Below are positions 1-9,641 of a stretch of DNA of 64,000 bases, in pieces. A model generated the notes under the pieces. The model made no database searches and was not told the DNA's origin. It was given only the letters and a program-made list of their open reading frames with translations. Both the position numbers and the translations under genes were made by a program. The stretch is from Gammaproteobacteria bacterium. Its GTDB lineage: Bacteria; Pseudomonadota; Gammaproteobacteria; Enterobacterales; Psychrobiaceae. Location of the stretch: contig JABSRU010000009.1 of assembly GCA_013214965.1 (NCBI GenBank), forward strand, positions 1 through 64,000. The letters are read 5' to 3'. Numbering within the stretch: the first letter of the stretch is position 1; each line of letters begins with the position of its first letter.

Positions 1-31
1 TTTAGACATCAATATTAAGAAAGGAATCGTT

Positions 32-271
32 TTAAGCGGCTTTAAGCATGGTAAATAATTCATCTTTTAAATGGAGACGACGTAGCTTTAACTCTTCAAG
101 ATGTTCATTGGTAGCTACTTCCACTTCATTTTCATAATTACGAACTACACGGTCAACGTCATGATAGGCGTCGAACAATTTATGAAAGTGACGATTACTG
201 ATTTTTAAATCATGAATTTGCTGATTGAACTCTGGAAATTCATGATGAAGGCTATGGTTTTCAATACTCAT
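32..271 (-). CDS. YdcH/DUF465 family small protein
   Basis: A 79-residue, highly charged, helical protein with no signal peptide or membrane segment. Length and composition (His-rich N-terminus, central Glu/Arg helix, C-terminal KLRRLHLKDEL-type stretch) fit the DUF465/YdcH family of small soluble proteins, whose function is not established. The start at 271 has an AAGGAT ribosome site seven to eight bases upstream. It lies downstream of potI in the same direction with about 115 bases between, so it may be read by read-through or from its own promoter. The family call is by pattern recognition only. Confidence 0.75.
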   Translation of the reverse strand: MSIENHSLHHEFPEFNQQIHDLKISNRHFHKLFDAYHDVDRVVRNYENEVEVATNEHLEELKLRRLHLKDELFTMLKAA

Positions 272-385
272 TTTATGATCCTTGTATGACAGAGATAAAT
301 AACTTTTCTATCTCCAGAGTACCCCTAATCATTAAAAACATACGGATCTAAATCAAATCAATTTAGAACAGTATTACCGACTCTT

Positions 386-1192
386 TTACTGCTGAGACAG
401 TCGATCTTTTCGCCGGGCAATCAACCATGTTACAAAGGCAATCAATGAGACAATCAATATAATAACGGTCGCTAATGCATTGATTTTTGGTGAAACACCC
501 AAGCGAACAGAGGAGAATACTACCATCGGTAAAGTGGTTGATCCAGGACCTGAAACAAAGCTAGCTATCACTAAGTCATCAAGGGACAAACTAAACGACA
601 AAAACCAACCGGCGACTAATGACGGTGTAATCATCGGTACGGTTATCAACATAAAGGTTTTAAAAGGGGAAGCCCCTAAATCGAGCGCTGCTTCTTCGAT
701 TGACCGGTCCAATTCACGAAATCTGGTTGAAACCACCACCGCAACATAGGCGGCACAGAACGTCGAATGCGCAATCCATACGGTAATCATACCTCGCTCT
801 TTCGGCCAACCCAATAAATCAGACATCGCGACAAACAATAGCATTAATGACAACCCAGTAATCACTTCTGGCATCACTAACGGTGCTGTTATCATGTTTG
901 ATAGGGTAAGTTTGGCCCATGAATGACGATAACGAGTCATCACAAATGCCGCCATAGTACCGAGTACGACCGCGGTAGTGGCGCTAAAAAAAGCCAAGGT
1001 TAAACTGGTGCCAACCGCGTCTAATAATTGCTGGTCACGAAATAATTCACCATACCATTTAGTGGAAAATCCCCCCCACACAGTAACTAATTTCGAGGCA
1101 TTAAAAGAATAGAACACCAAGATAGCCATCGGAAGATAAAGGAAAAGTAGACCCGCCCATAGCATCACCGATGAAAATTTTATATTCTTCAT
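386..1192 (-). CDS. potI: putrescine/spermidine ABC transporter permease PotI
   Basis: Inner-membrane permease of the PotFGHI-type polyamine importer; with PotH it forms the translocation pore. Multiple membrane segments are visible, starting with the hydrophobic stretch right after the initiator. The cytoplasmic EAA loop that docks on the ATPase is present (EEAALDLGASPFKTF). The reading frame stays open upstream to 1294. I place the start at 1192 (MKNIKFSSV...), because a good AAGGA site precedes it and it begins 5 bases after the potH stop, as expected in this operon. About 268 residues, normal for the family. Substrate (putrescine rather than spermidine) is inferred from the four-gene order potF-G-H-I. 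Confidence 0.9.
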   Translation of the reverse strand: MKNIKFSSVMLWAGLLFLYLPMAILVFYSFNASKLVTVWGGFSTKWYGELFRDQQLLDAVGTSLTLAFFSATTAVVLGTMAAFVMTRYRHSWAKLTLSNMITAPLVMPEVITGLSLMLLFVAMSDLLGWPKERGMITVWIAHSTFCAAYVAVVVSTRFRELDRSIEEAALDLGASPFKTFMLITVPMITPSLVAGWFLSFSLSLDDLVIASFVSGPGSTTLPMVVFSSVRLGVSPKINALATVIILIVSLIAFVTWLIARRKDRLSQQ

Positions 1193-1197
1193 AATCC

Positions 1198-2094
1198 TTA
1201 CTCCATTTCTTTTGATTGGTAGCGGTGAAATAAGGTGATGGGAACAATTAATAATACCAACATCACGATCGCAAGTGCCGAGGCTACTGGCCAATCTCGG
1301 TTATTGAAGAACTCTTGCCACAATATTTTACCAATCATTAATGAGTCTGGGCCACCGAGCAATTCAGGAATAACAAACTCCCCGACCACGGGAATAAAGA
1401 CCAGCATAGAGCCAGCAATCACGCCACCTTTAGATAGCGGCAGTGTTATCCGCCAAAAAGTATTAATACTACGAGAGCCAAGATCTGAGGCCGCTTCAAG
1501 CAAACTGATGTCTAATTTCGATAAGGTTGCATACAACGGCAGGATCATAAAAGGTAAATAGGTATAAATTATTCCTATATAAACCGCAAAGTTAGTATTA
1601 AGCATCTGTAACGGTTCAGAAATAATCCCTAGGGACAGCAACAAGTTATTTAATAAGCCGTTATTACTTAATATCCCCATCCACGCATACACGCGAATTA
1701 AAAAAGAAGTCCATGAGGGCAACATAATTAACAGCAGTAACACTGCTTGGGTTGAACTTGGTGCTCTGGCAATAGCATAAGCCATTGGATAACCAATCAA
1801 TAAGCAACCGATGGTTGAGAAAAAAGCCATCTTTAACGAGCCCAAGTAGGCGTCGACGTAAAGAGAGTCTTCCAGTAGCAATAAATAATTACCGAGATTG
1901 AGGATCAATTGAAATGATTCATCGGCATATTGAACAATCGATTCATAGGGCGGAATAGCAATCGCGGCTGAGGAAAAACTAATTTTCAATACAATCAAAA
2001 ATGGCATCGCAAAAAACAATATTAGCCAAAGATACGGGATCCCTAGCGTCCAAGTTCGTCCTTTGGTTAAGCTGATCAGCATCGATTTTATCAT
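1198..2094 (-). CDS. potH: putrescine/spermidine ABC transporter permease PotH
   Basis: Inner-membrane permease partner of PotI. Several hydrophobic segments are visible, with the EAA-type loop LLEAASDLGSRSINTF toward the C-terminal half. The open frame extends to 2151. The start chosen at 2094 (MIKSMLISL) overlaps the potG stop as ATGA, a typical translational-coupling junction. That gives about 298 residues, in line with PotH. Its long periplasmic loop between the first two membrane segments (residues ~35-95) is also usual for PotH/PotB proteins. The following potI starts 5 bases after this stop, so all four pot genes look like one transcript. Confidence 0.9.
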   Translation of the reverse strand: MIKSMLISLTKGRTWTLGIPYLWLILFFAMPFLIVLKISFSSAAIAIPPYESIVQYADESFQLILNLGNYLLLLEDSLYVDAYLGSLKMAFFSTIGCLLIGYPMAYAIARAPSSTQAVLLLLIMLPSWTSFLIRVYAWMGILSNNGLLNNLLLSLGIISEPLQMLNTNFAVYIGIIYTYLPFMILPLYATLSKLDISLLEAASDLGSRSINTFWRITLPLSKGGVIAGSMLVFIPVVGEFVIPELLGGPDSLMIGKILWQEFFNNRDWPVASALAIVMLVLLIVPITLFHRYQSKEME

Positions 2095-3245
2095 GTTCTT
2101 AATACCACACCACTGGTAGCCTCCCAGCTGATGTACACCTGCTCTTGCCACGTCGGATGTTCAGAGCGGCGTTCACGATTGTGCATGGTACATTGCACCA
2201 CTTGGCCATTTTCCAGTTTAATGTAATACACCGACAAACCGCCAAGATACGCAATATCTTCAACAATGCCCTTAGCCCAATTGTACTTTTCCAGTGGTTG
2301 CTCTCGAGTGATAATGGTTTTTTCAGGACGAATCGCCAGCCACACCCGTTTATCTTGGGCATTACTCGTCACCCCATGACCAATTAAAAATGGCTGACTT
2401 AACTTTGGCGCTTGAAGAATCATGTGATCAAATTCGTCTTCGACAATGTCAGATTCAAACATATTAACCGATCCAATAAACTGCGCAATAAAGCGAGTTT
2501 TAGGGCTTTCATAAATATCGATCGGAGAACCGGTTTGAATAATTCGACCATCGCTCATGATTGATATCCGTGCCGACATCGTCATCGCTTCTTCTTGATC
2601 ATGAGTTACCATCACACAAGTCACCCCGACCCGCTCAAGAATATCGACCACCTCCAATCGCATTTCAGTACGCAATTTTTTGTCTAAAGCCCCCATCGGT
2701 TCATCGAGTAATAATAACTTGGGTCGTTTTGCCAAAGAACGGGCCAATGCAACTCGTTGCCGTTGGCCACCCGATAACTGATCCGGTTTACGTTTAGCAT
2801 ATTGTTCCATATGCACCAGTTTGAGCATTTCACTGACACTGTCCCTAATCTGTTGCGCAGGCATTTTGTCTTGTTTTAATCCAAAGGCAATGTTCTGTTC
2901 CACGGTCATATGGGGAAATAATGCGTAAGACTGAAACATCATATTAATAGGACGCTCGTAAGGCGGTAGATCGGTAATATCTTGACCATCAAGAAAAATT
3001 CGCCCTTGGCTTGGTTTTTCAAAACCCGCTAACATTCTTAACAAGGTTGACTTACCAGAGCCAGAGCCACCAAGTAATGAGAAAATTTCACCTTTAGTAA
3101 TGGTCAATGACACATCATCGACGGCTTTAACATCGCCAAACATTTTACTAACTCGATCTACTTTTAGTAGCACAGCAGCTGATTTTTCAAGGGTGATTTG
3201 ATGACTTGTAGCGCAGGTTTCCCCACTGGCGGATTCAATAGACAT
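2091..3245 (-). CDS. potG: putrescine ABC transporter ATP-binding protein PotG
   Basis: ATPase of the polyamine importer. Walker A (GGSGSGKST), Q-loop, the ABC signature LSGGQRQRVALARSLA, Walker B (LLLLDEP) and the switch His (VMVTHDQEEAMT) are all intact, so it should be active. Residues ~270-384 form the TOBE-type regulatory domain seen in PotG/PotA. 384 residues is normal. A GGAG site precedes the ATG at 3245. The stop overlaps the potH start by four bases (ATGA). The gene follows potF after a ~60-base gap. Confidence 0.93.
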   Translation of the reverse strand: MSIESASGETCATSHQITLEKSAAVLLKVDRVSKMFGDVKAVDDVSLTITKGEIFSLLGGSGSGKSTLLRMLAGFEKPSQGRIFLDGQDITDLPPYERPINMMFQSYALFPHMTVEQNIAFGLKQDKMPAQQIRDSVSEMLKLVHMEQYAKRKPDQLSGGQRQRVALARSLAKRPKLLLLDEPMGALDKKLRTEMRLEVVDILERVGVTCVMVTHDQEEAMTMSARISIMSDGRIIQTGSPIDIYESPKTRFIAQFIGSVNMFESDIVEDEFDHMILQAPKLSQPFLIGHGVTSNAQDKRVWLAIRPEKTIITREQPLEKYNWAKGIVEDIAYLGGLSVYYIKLENGQVVQCTMHNRERRSEHPTWQEQVYISWEATSGVVLRT

Positions 3246-3307
3246 AACGTCTCCAGTTTAAAAGAACAAAGGAAGGAAGAGGGCCAATGCAACAGTATTT
3301 AGTGGGA

Positions 3308-4408
3308 CTAACGCCCAGATTTCACCCTATTCCAGACACGAGTCATCACCCGCTGTGCCTTTAATGGACGATTTTTTTTCATATATAAACTTGCCATGAT
3401 ATCCGCTGGCGGATAAATAGAATGGTTGTTAATAACGGCTTTATCAACAAAGGGGGTGGCTGCTTGATTAGGATTTGCGTAAGCAACATAGTTAGTAATT
3501 GACGCAATAACCTGAGGCTTAAGTAAATAATCAATGAATTTATGCGCATTGGCTTTATTCGTCGCATCTTTTGGAATCGCTAACATATCAAACCATAGAA
3601 CAGCTCCTTCCTTAGGGATAGAATAATCAATGACATGACCATTCTTTGCTTCAACAGCGCGAGCGGCTGCTTGAAATATATCGCCAGAGAAACCATAGGC
3701 AACACAAACGTCACCATTAGCTAAATCACTAATATATCTAGAAGAGTTGAAATAAGTTATGTGTGGACGGATCTTCGCAAGCATTTTACCAGCAGCTTTT
3801 AAATCTGCTTTTTTATGGCTATTAGGATCGAGTCCTAAATAAAGCATCGCTTGTGGCACAATCTCGTCGGGTGAATCAAGCATCACCACGCCACACTTGG
3901 CTAATTTCGAGACATATTGAGGATTAAAAATTAACTCTAGTGAATCAACAGGAGCATCTTCACCTAATATTTCTTTTACTTTATCAACATTATAACCGAT
4001 GCCAGTCGTCCCCCAAAGATAAGGAACCGCATGGGCATTTTTAGGATCGGCAGATAATAATTTGTGCATTAAATCAGGGTTCAAATTACCATAATTTTCT
4101 AGCACCTCTCGAGTCAGCGTACTAAAAGCACCGGCTTGAATTTGCTTACTTAAAAAGTTATTGGAAGGGACAACAAGGTCATACCCTGATCGACCAGAGA
4201 GTAACTTAGCTTCGAGTACCTCATTACTATCAAATACATCATAAATAACACGAATTCCCGTTTCTTTTTCGAAGTTTTTAAGGGTGTCGGTCGCAATATA
4301 ATCAGACCAATTATACATCCTCAACACTTCCTGGGCGTGACTAAGACCACTGGCAACAATGGTTGAACTTAATAATGCTACTGTGATTGCTTTTTTAAAC
4401 ATTTTCAT
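3308..4408 (-). CDS. potF: putrescine-binding periplasmic protein PotF
   Basis: Periplasmic substrate-binding protein that delivers polyamine to PotHI. An N-terminal signal peptide (cleavage expected after SGLSHA, residue ~25) is followed by the family's LRMYNWSDYI start of the mature protein. 366 residues matches PotF/PotD. An AGGAG site lies just upstream of the ATG at 4408 (a second ATG is two codons in). First gene of the potFGHI operon. The 297-base region upstream carries only an AT-rich palindrome and no convincing operator. The exact polyamine bound cannot be told from the sequence. Confidence 0.92.
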   Translation of the reverse strand: MKMFKKAITVALLSSTIVASGLSHAQEVLRMYNWSDYIATDTLKNFEKETGIRVIYDVFDSNEVLEAKLLSGRSGYDLVVPSNNFLSKQIQAGAFSTLTREVLENYGNLNPDLMHKLLSADPKNAHAVPYLWGTTGIGYNVDKVKEILGEDAPVDSLELIFNPQYVSKLAKCGVVMLDSPDEIVPQAMLYLGLDPNSHKKADLKAAGKMLAKIRPHITYFNSSRYISDLANGDVCVAYGFSGDIFQAAARAVEAKNGHVIDYSIPKEGAVLWFDMLAIPKDATNKANAHKFIDYLLKPQVIASITNYVAYANPNQAATPFVDKAVINNHSIYPPADIMASLYMKKNRPLKAQRVMTRVWNRVKSGR

Positions 4409-4656
4409 CGTATCTCCTCATTGGCAGCAGCTTAACCAACCTACCACGTCATTAATATCAAACGCCAAAACTTAGTGTTTGTTTTTTAACACAGTACACG
4501 GATTAATAAACGGTGGCAACATTTTAGTCACCACTCGATAACAAAAAAGCCGAAATACCAATAAAAACACATAAAAATCAACGCAATATAAAGTTAAAAT
4601 TTTATATTTACGATATATAAACATGAAAAAACTTAGTGATGGCAATATTTTATGAT

Positions 4657-4689
4657 AAAAATAATTTACACTAGATGTAAATTATTTTT
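4657..4689. repeat. perfect AT-rich palindrome between nasA and potF
   Basis: Two perfect 14-base arms (AAAAATAATTTACA and its complement) flank the 5-base loop CTAGA. The palindrome lies 16 bases past the nasA stop and about 250 bases before potF, both on the minus strand. It could act as the nasA terminator hairpin (a T-rich arm ends the stem) or as an operator for potF. I cannot tell which. Nothing else is apparent in the 4409-4705 intergenic region, which contains no gene. Confidence 0.6.
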
Positions 4690-4705
4690 AACACTAACAA
4701 TCCTA

Positions 4706-7399
4706 TTAGCTGATAACTAATTTACGATGACTAATCGCCAATGAAATATCACCAATACAACTACCGCAACCACCACCGGCACCCGTTTTAGCTCGAATCT
4801 CAGCAATATTTAATTCCCCAGATTCAAGGGCATCTTCAATATCTTTAAGCGGAATATTTAAACATTGGCAAAAGGTTTTCTGTTGTTTTAACGCTTTAAT
4901 GTTATTTGAAATAAAATAACGTTTAGCATCATCAAGGCAATAAAACTGACTAATCCAACCATCGGGTAATTGCGCCTTGTTTCTGGCAACACATAAACCG
5001 GAAACTAATTCCCCTGCTTTTAAATAGCTTTGACGAAACAATTGTTGATTAGGATCACTAGCACTAAAGCTTTCGATCTCTGTTTCACTATTATCTTTAA
5101 GCCATTGGTTAATCCGCTCAAATAGTTGTTCTGGCTGCTCTGGACTTGCTAAGTAATAACAATAACCACCAGCAATAGGCTGCTTGATTTGATAAGGGCA
5201 TAAACTGAGATCCAATGGAGCTTTTAATACCAACATAGCTTCGCTATGGCTAACCCATGAATGAATAGTAACGGTTGAATGTTTAAATGCCGGCTGACCA
5301 GAAATAGGATCAAAGTTTGGCATCACAAGTTTACTGACACACCCTTGATTACTGTTACTACTCGACCAATGAATTGGCATAAATAGTTCACGGCGGCGTT
5401 GTAATCGGCTGAGCTTTACCCGCACCAATAATTCACCTTTAACCTTAAGATCATGACTGCTCAGCTTCACAATTTGACCATCAACGATCCCCAAGGGCTT
5501 GCTATCGCAAGGATGTAACTCAACCAACGGTTCGGGGTGATGGTTAGTGAGCGTGCTTGATTTATCCGTGCGGGTTTGCGTATGCCACTGATCTCGATTC
5601 CGTCCAGTGTTGAGGGTAAACTGTTTCTCCCGCTTGATCCGATTTTTAGCAGAAACAGCGATTAAACTAGGCTGATGATTGGGGTGATAGTATTTTTTAT
5701 CGACAAAAAATTGCTGATCGCTAAGGATCACAGATCGCTCTTTTGGTTGTGGCCATTGAGTCGGCAACCATTGCTGATATTTTTCACCACTAATATCACT
5801 AAAAGCTGAGATATCAAATGCCCTAGTTCCTTGGTTGTTAAGCCCTGACAACTGAGCATGTTCGACAAAAATATCCCGTGGCGATTGATAATTAAATTGC
5901 GCAGCAAACCCCATTCGCTTGGCAACTTGTGACACGATCCACCAATCAGGTTTCGCCTCACCGAAAGGAGTCAAAAATCCTCGTTGCCTCGATATTCTGC
6001 GTTCAGAATTGGTGACAGTGCCCGATTTTTCTCCCCAACTTTGCGCAGGTAAGACAATATTGGCATAATTAATGGTATCGTTAGTCGCGACACAATCACT
6101 GACAATAACCGTAGGGCAGCGGGATAATGCTTGTTGTATTTTTGCATGATCCGGTAGACTCACTAGTGGATTAGTGGCCATAATCCATAGCACTTTAATT
6201 TTTCCATCATTGACCGCATTAAACAAATCAACCGCTTTAAGCCCTGGACTAGTTGCCAAATTTTTGGTCTGCCAAAAGTCACTGAGTGGCTGAAGTAATT
6301 CATGATCTTCGAACTCGATATGACTGGCTAAGGTATTGGCCAACGCCCCAACTTCTCGCCCTCCCATGGCATTAGGTTGTCCGGTAATTGAAAATGGACC
6401 GCACCCAACACGACCAATTTTACCACTGGCTAAATGGCAATTAAGAATGGCATTCCCCTGATCAGTACCTTGACTAGACTGATTAATCCCTTGCGAAAAT
6501 AAAGTCACGACTTTATCGCTGTTTAAAAACAACTGATAGAATTTCTGGATTATTTGCTCAGATAAACCAATTTCACTTAAGCGCTTACTATCAATCGCTG
6601 CTGACGACAGCGCGTCATCAAGGCCATTCATTGTCACATCCAAGACCTGATGCTGACTGAGGTAATTTAGCAAACCATTAAAAAGTAACAGATCGCCTCC
6701 GGACTTAATCGCTAAATGCAAATCAGCTAACTCAACGGAAGCAGTAACGCGCGGATCGATAACCACTAATTTAAGTTCGGGACGGCGCTCTTTCTCCTCC
6801 CTAATTCGCTGATAAATAACCGGATGACACCAAGCTAAATTAGAACCGGCCAAAATAATTAAATCAGCCTTAGTAATATCAGAATAGCTCATCGGCACAA
6901 TATCTTCACCAAACGCGCGCTTATGAGCAGCTACTGCCGATGACATACATAACCGTGAATTAGTATCAATATTAGCGCTACCAATAAAACCTTTCATCAG
7001 TTTATTCGCAACGTAGTAATCTTCAGTGAGCAACTGACCTGACACATAAAAAGCGACCGAATCTTTACCGTAGCGGACAATACTGTCATTGATTTTACTA
7101 GCAATGAGATCTAATGCCCTTGGCCATGAGGTTGATTGATTATTCACTTGCGGTAATTTCAAACGATTACGATTATCTAATGTTTCACCGAGATTTTTAC
7201 CTTTTATACATAACTTGCCATAGTTGGCTGGATGTGAAGAATCACCACTCACAAGCACTTGGTTCGTTGGGCCAACCGATACTTTAACCCCACATCCAAC
7301 GCCACAATATGGACACGTTGTTTTAACACCGTGCTCACTGGTTGTGATTAAATCGTTAAGAATAAACTCTGTTGAATCGGCTAGCTGAATGCTGTTCAC
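4706..7399 (-). CDS. nasA: assimilatory nitrate reductase catalytic subunit with C-terminal BFD [2Fe-2S] domain
   Basis: Cytoplasmic molybdopterin enzyme reducing nitrate to nitrite for nitrogen assimilation. The N-terminal [4Fe-4S] ligands are C29, C32, C36 and C64 (CPYCGVGC...KLCIKGKNL), followed by the Mo-bis-MGD oxidoreductase core and a molydopterin dinucleotide-binding domain (~600-720). The last ~55 residues form a bacterioferritin-ferredoxin-like [2Fe-2S] domain with C844, C846, C878 and C881, as in Klebsiella-type NasA. At 897 residues it is full length. It starts with GTG at 7399, preceded by AGGAG. No nitrite reductase, NasB reductase or nitrate transporter lies in this window. Upstream are a likely sigma-54 promoter and an NtrC-type site. 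Confidence 0.95.
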   Translation of the reverse strand: MNSIQLADSTEFILNDLITTSEHGVKTTCPYCGVGCGVKVSVGPTNQVLVSGDSSHPANYGKLCIKGKNLGETLDNRNRLKLPQVNNQSTSWPRALDLIASKINDSIVRYGKDSVAFYVSGQLLTEDYYVANKLMKGFIGSANIDTNSRLCMSSAVAAHKRAFGEDIVPMSYSDITKADLIILAGSNLAWCHPVIYQRIREEKERRPELKLVVIDPRVTASVELADLHLAIKSGGDLLLFNGLLNYLSQHQVLDVTMNGLDDALSSAAIDSKRLSEIGLSEQIIQKFYQLFLNSDKVVTLFSQGINQSSQGTDQGNAILNCHLASGKIGRVGCGPFSITGQPNAMGGREVGALANTLASHIEFEDHELLQPLSDFWQTKNLATSPGLKAVDLFNAVNDGKIKVLWIMATNPLVSLPDHAKIQQALSRCPTVIVSDCVATNDTINYANIVLPAQSWGEKSGTVTNSERRISRQRGFLTPFGEAKPDWWIVSQVAKRMGFAAQFNYQSPRDIFVEHAQLSGLNNQGTRAFDISAFSDISGEKYQQWLPTQWPQPKERSVILSDQQFFVDKKYYHPNHQPSLIAVSAKNRIKREKQFTLNTGRNRDQWHTQTRTDKSSTLTNHHPEPLVELHPCDSKPLGIVDGQIVKLSSHDLKVKGELLVRVKLSRLQRRRELFMPIHWSSSNSNQGCVSKLVMPNFDPISGQPAFKHSTVTIHSWVSHSEAMLVLKAPLDLSLCPYQIKQPIAGGYCYYLASPEQPEQLFERINQWLKDNSETEIESFSASDPNQQLFRQSYLKAGELVSGLCVARNKAQLPDGWISQFYCLDDAKRYFISNNIKALKQQKTFCQCLNIPLKDIEDALESGELNIAEIRAKTGAGGGCGSCIGDISLAISHRKLVIS

Positions 7400-7438
7400 G
7401 ATGGGCTCCTAGACTATTTTTATAAATATAAAATAGTG

Positions 7439-7456
7439 TTGCAACGCTTAAGCCAA
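7439..7456 (-). promoter_or_regulatory. candidate sigma-54 (RpoN) promoter of nasA
   Basis: On the minus strand the sequence reads TTGGCTTAAGCGTTGCAA. It has the diagnostic GG and GC dinucleotides separated by exactly 10 bases, and TTGG/TTGC contexts close to the TGGCAC-N5-TTGC consensus. Transcription would begin near 7428, leaving a ~30-base leader before the nasA GTG with its AGGAG site. An NtrC-like site lies about 70-90 bases upstream, the normal enhancer distance. Confidence 0.6.
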
Positions 7457-7527
7457 CCTTAGTAAACAAAATAACCAATTGAATATACTAAATAAATAAC
7501 TAAATCACTGATATAGACAGCTCGAAA

Positions 7528-7544
7528 TGCACAAAACAAGTGCA
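7528..7544. promoter_or_regulatory. candidate NtrC enhancer site for nasA
   Basis: TGCACAAAACAAGTGCA has the two half-sites TGCAC and GTGCA with the 7-base spacing of the enteric NtrC consensus (TGCAC-N7-GTGCA). It sits upstream of the sigma-54-like nasA promoter and in the divergent region shared with the small gene at 7612. One copy is clear. A second site, often present at NtrC-controlled promoters, is not. Confidence 0.5.
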
Positions 7545-7611
7545 ATGCAATAATGATTATTGTGCAAAGATTGCGGTATAGTGATATTTTATTTTGTGAT
7601 CAAGATTATCA

Positions 7612-7818
7612 ATGACTAAACTAGATTTTTCAGCCCTCAACAAAAACGCTGCAGATTCATATCATCAGCAGCGTAATTTAATCAAAAAAGTATGTAAAGG
7701 TGAGCAAATAAACTGTCAGCATTGTCAGCTTATCATTAGCCTTATTCCTGCACAGGATGGCATTGCTTTTATACGTTGTAACAAAGGCTGTACCAACATT
7801 GAGTTGGAGCTGGGTTAA
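7612..7818 (+). CDS. small cysteine-rich protein, putative zinc ribbon
   Basis: A 68-residue protein with five cysteines (C28, C35, C38, C56, C60). The CxxC at 35-38 and Cx3C at 56-60 could make one zinc-binding ribbon. It has no signal peptide or membrane segment. It is transcribed divergently from nasA and ends 8 bases from the convergent chemoreceptor gene. I recognise it only as a conserved-looking hypothetical protein of Alteromonadales; the function is unknown. Its ribosome site is weak. The intergenic region it shares with nasA carries the NtrC-like site, so co-regulation is possible but unproven. Confidence 0.7.
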   Translation: MTKLDFSALNKNAADSYHQQRNLIKKVCKGEQINCQHCQLIISLIPAQDGIAFIRCNKGCTNIELELG

Positions 7819-7826
7819 CTCATCAG

Positions 7827-9506
7827 TTAAACCGAAAAGCTGCTTACCAAGCCTTTGAGGTCTGAAGCCATGCCAGCTAAATTCTGGCTGGCAACAGATG
7901 TTTGCTCTGCTCCAGTGGCTGATTGCGCAGACATATCATTAATTTTTACAATATTACGATTAATTTCTTCACTAACTTGCCCTTGCTCCTCAGCAGCATC
8001 CGAGATTTGTTGACACATATCATTAATTTCTTGAACTGAGCTAGCAATAATCTCAAAGGCTGACCCTGATTTTTGCGTGCTGCTCACCGCAGTCTCAGTT
8101 TGCTGGCGGCTTTGCTCCATGATTTCGACCGCACTACGGGTCCCTACCTGAAGTTTTTCGATCATTTGATTGATTTCTTTAGTCGATGTTTGTGTTCGAA
8201 CTGCCAGTGTTCTGACTTCATCAGCAACAACCGCGAAACCTCGACCTTGTTCCCCTGCTCGCGCCGCTTCAATCGCTGCATTAAGGGCGAGTAAATTAGT
8301 TTGCTCCGCAATACTTTTGATCACATCCATTACCGAATTGATATTATGACTATGCTGCTCTAACTCATTAACCGTCACAGCCGCTTGGCTGATTTGATCC
8401 GATAACTTATTAATTTCGAACACAGCAGTTTCAACAATTTTCCCACCATCAACGGTATGTTGAATCACTTCACGAGCATAACTAGCAGTTTTGGCAATAT
8501 TGTCCGAGACATCATGCACAGTTGAAGTCATTTCATTCATCGCTGTTGCAACAAGCTCCGTTTCTCCTTGTTGCTCATTAATAATCATACTTGTTTGCTC
8601 GGTCACTACCGACATTTCTTCAGAGGCAGTTGACAACGTATCGGTTACTCCAGTAATGTCTCGGATCATTAACACTAGCCTGCCTTTCATGCCGTTCATC
8701 GCATGCAGTAATTCACCAATTTCATCTTTACTAGTGACCTCAATTTCCTTAGTTAAGTCACCTGAAGCGGTCACAATCGCCGTTCGAATACCACTGAGAA
8801 TAAAATTACTCAGCACCATACTAAACGCCACACCAATAATCATGCTAACTAACGTAATGACGGTTAGTGTTTCGATGACTGACTGCTCATGCTGCTGCGC
8901 TAAGATCGCACTTTGTTGGGTAAATAGCTGAATGTTTGCCAATAACTCCTCAGCTTCTTGGTCCAGTGCTTGCTCTTCTAACTCGACTTTACCAGCCATT
9001 AGTTCAGCTAAATGAGGTTTATTATCAATGAATAGATTAAAGGTTTGGTGGGCGTGATCGATAAAATTTTCATGTGCTTGCTGAATATGTTTTAATGACT
9101 TTTTAACACTCGTAAGTTTTTGCAATAGTTTAACATTACCATGCTCATTACCATGCTCTAAGAGAGTGTAAGCTTGGGTAATAACTTGGTTGATTTCGGC
9201 AGTGCCATGATCGAAGTCTTCTATTGTTTGTTGAAAGCGACCTAATGCTGAATCTTCTCGGGTTAATATTGCGCCATAGTGTAAAGCACGCTCAAAAGAA
9301 ATGGCTTGTTCAAGCTGAAGAATCGTCATCCGTGATAATTTTTGAGTTAACGGAATATCCTCTTCAACAATAGTCGTCAGCTCCTTGCCAATATTATTTA
9401 GTGAATAATAGGAATAAGAAAAACTGATCATTATGAATGTCAGCATCACTCCTGCGTAACTAAATAATTTGCCACGTAATGGCATGTCCCTTAAGAAGCT
9501 TTTCAT
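7827..9506 (-). CDS. methyl-accepting chemotaxis protein
   Basis: Transmembrane chemoreceptor. A first membrane segment near the N-terminus (residues ~15-35) is followed by a ~170-residue periplasmic sensing region predicted to be an all-helical four-helix bundle. The second membrane segment ([18 protein letters not shown]) comes next, then a short HAMP-like linker with the DEIGEL motif. The cytoplasmic coiled coil carries the invariant hairpin tip [20 protein letters not shown] and [15 protein letters not shown], which contacts CheA and CheW. The frame is open to 9539. I prefer the ATG at 9506, which has an AAAGGA site. The ligand is not predictable. No other chemotaxis gene is nearby. Confidence 0.92.
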   Translation of the reverse strand: MKSFLRDMPLRGKLFSYAGVMLTFIMISFSYSYYSLNNIGKELTTIVEEDIPLTQKLSRMTILQLEQAISFERALHYGAILTREDSALGRFQQTIEDFDHGTAEINQVITQAYTLLEHGNEHGNVKLLQKLTSVKKSLKHIQQAHENFIDHAHQTFNLFIDNKPHLAELMAGKVELEEQALDQEAEELLANIQLFTQQSAILAQQHEQSVIETLTVITLVSMIIGVAFSMVLSNFILSGIRTAIVTASGDLTKEIEVTSKDEIGELLHAMNGMKGRLVLMIRDITGVTDTLSTASEEMSVVTEQTSMIINEQQGETELVATAMNEMTSTVHDVSDNIAKTASYAREVIQHTVDGGKIVETAVFEINKLSDQISQAAVTVNELEQHSHNINSVMDVIKSIAEQTNLLALNAAIEAARAGEQGRGFAVVADEVRTLAVRTQTSTKEINQMIEKLQVGTRSAVEIMEQSRQQTETAVSSTQKSGSAFEIIASSVQEINDMCQQISDAAEEQGQVSEEINRNIVKINDMSAQSATGAEQTSVASQNLAGMASDLKGLVSSFSV

Positions 9507-9641
9507 TATCATTCCTTTGATATGATTCGTTATTGTCATAAACCGTCACTATGGAAGGCTAAAAATACAGAAATAAATTTTCTATTAACACTTACATCTG
9601 GTGTATAAAAGCTATACTAACAAATAAACTAAGTCAATGAA

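Noticed and set aside
4421-4440. GG-N10-GC sigma-54-like sequence just upstream of potF (minus strand TTGGTTAAGCTGCTGCCA)
   Set aside because: Transcription would start near 4412, inside the potF ribosome-binding site, leaving no usable leader.
7545-7566. Second NtrC site next to the first (TGCAATAATGATTATTGTGCA)
   Set aside because: The left half lacks TGCAC and the half-sites are 11 rather than 7 bases apart.
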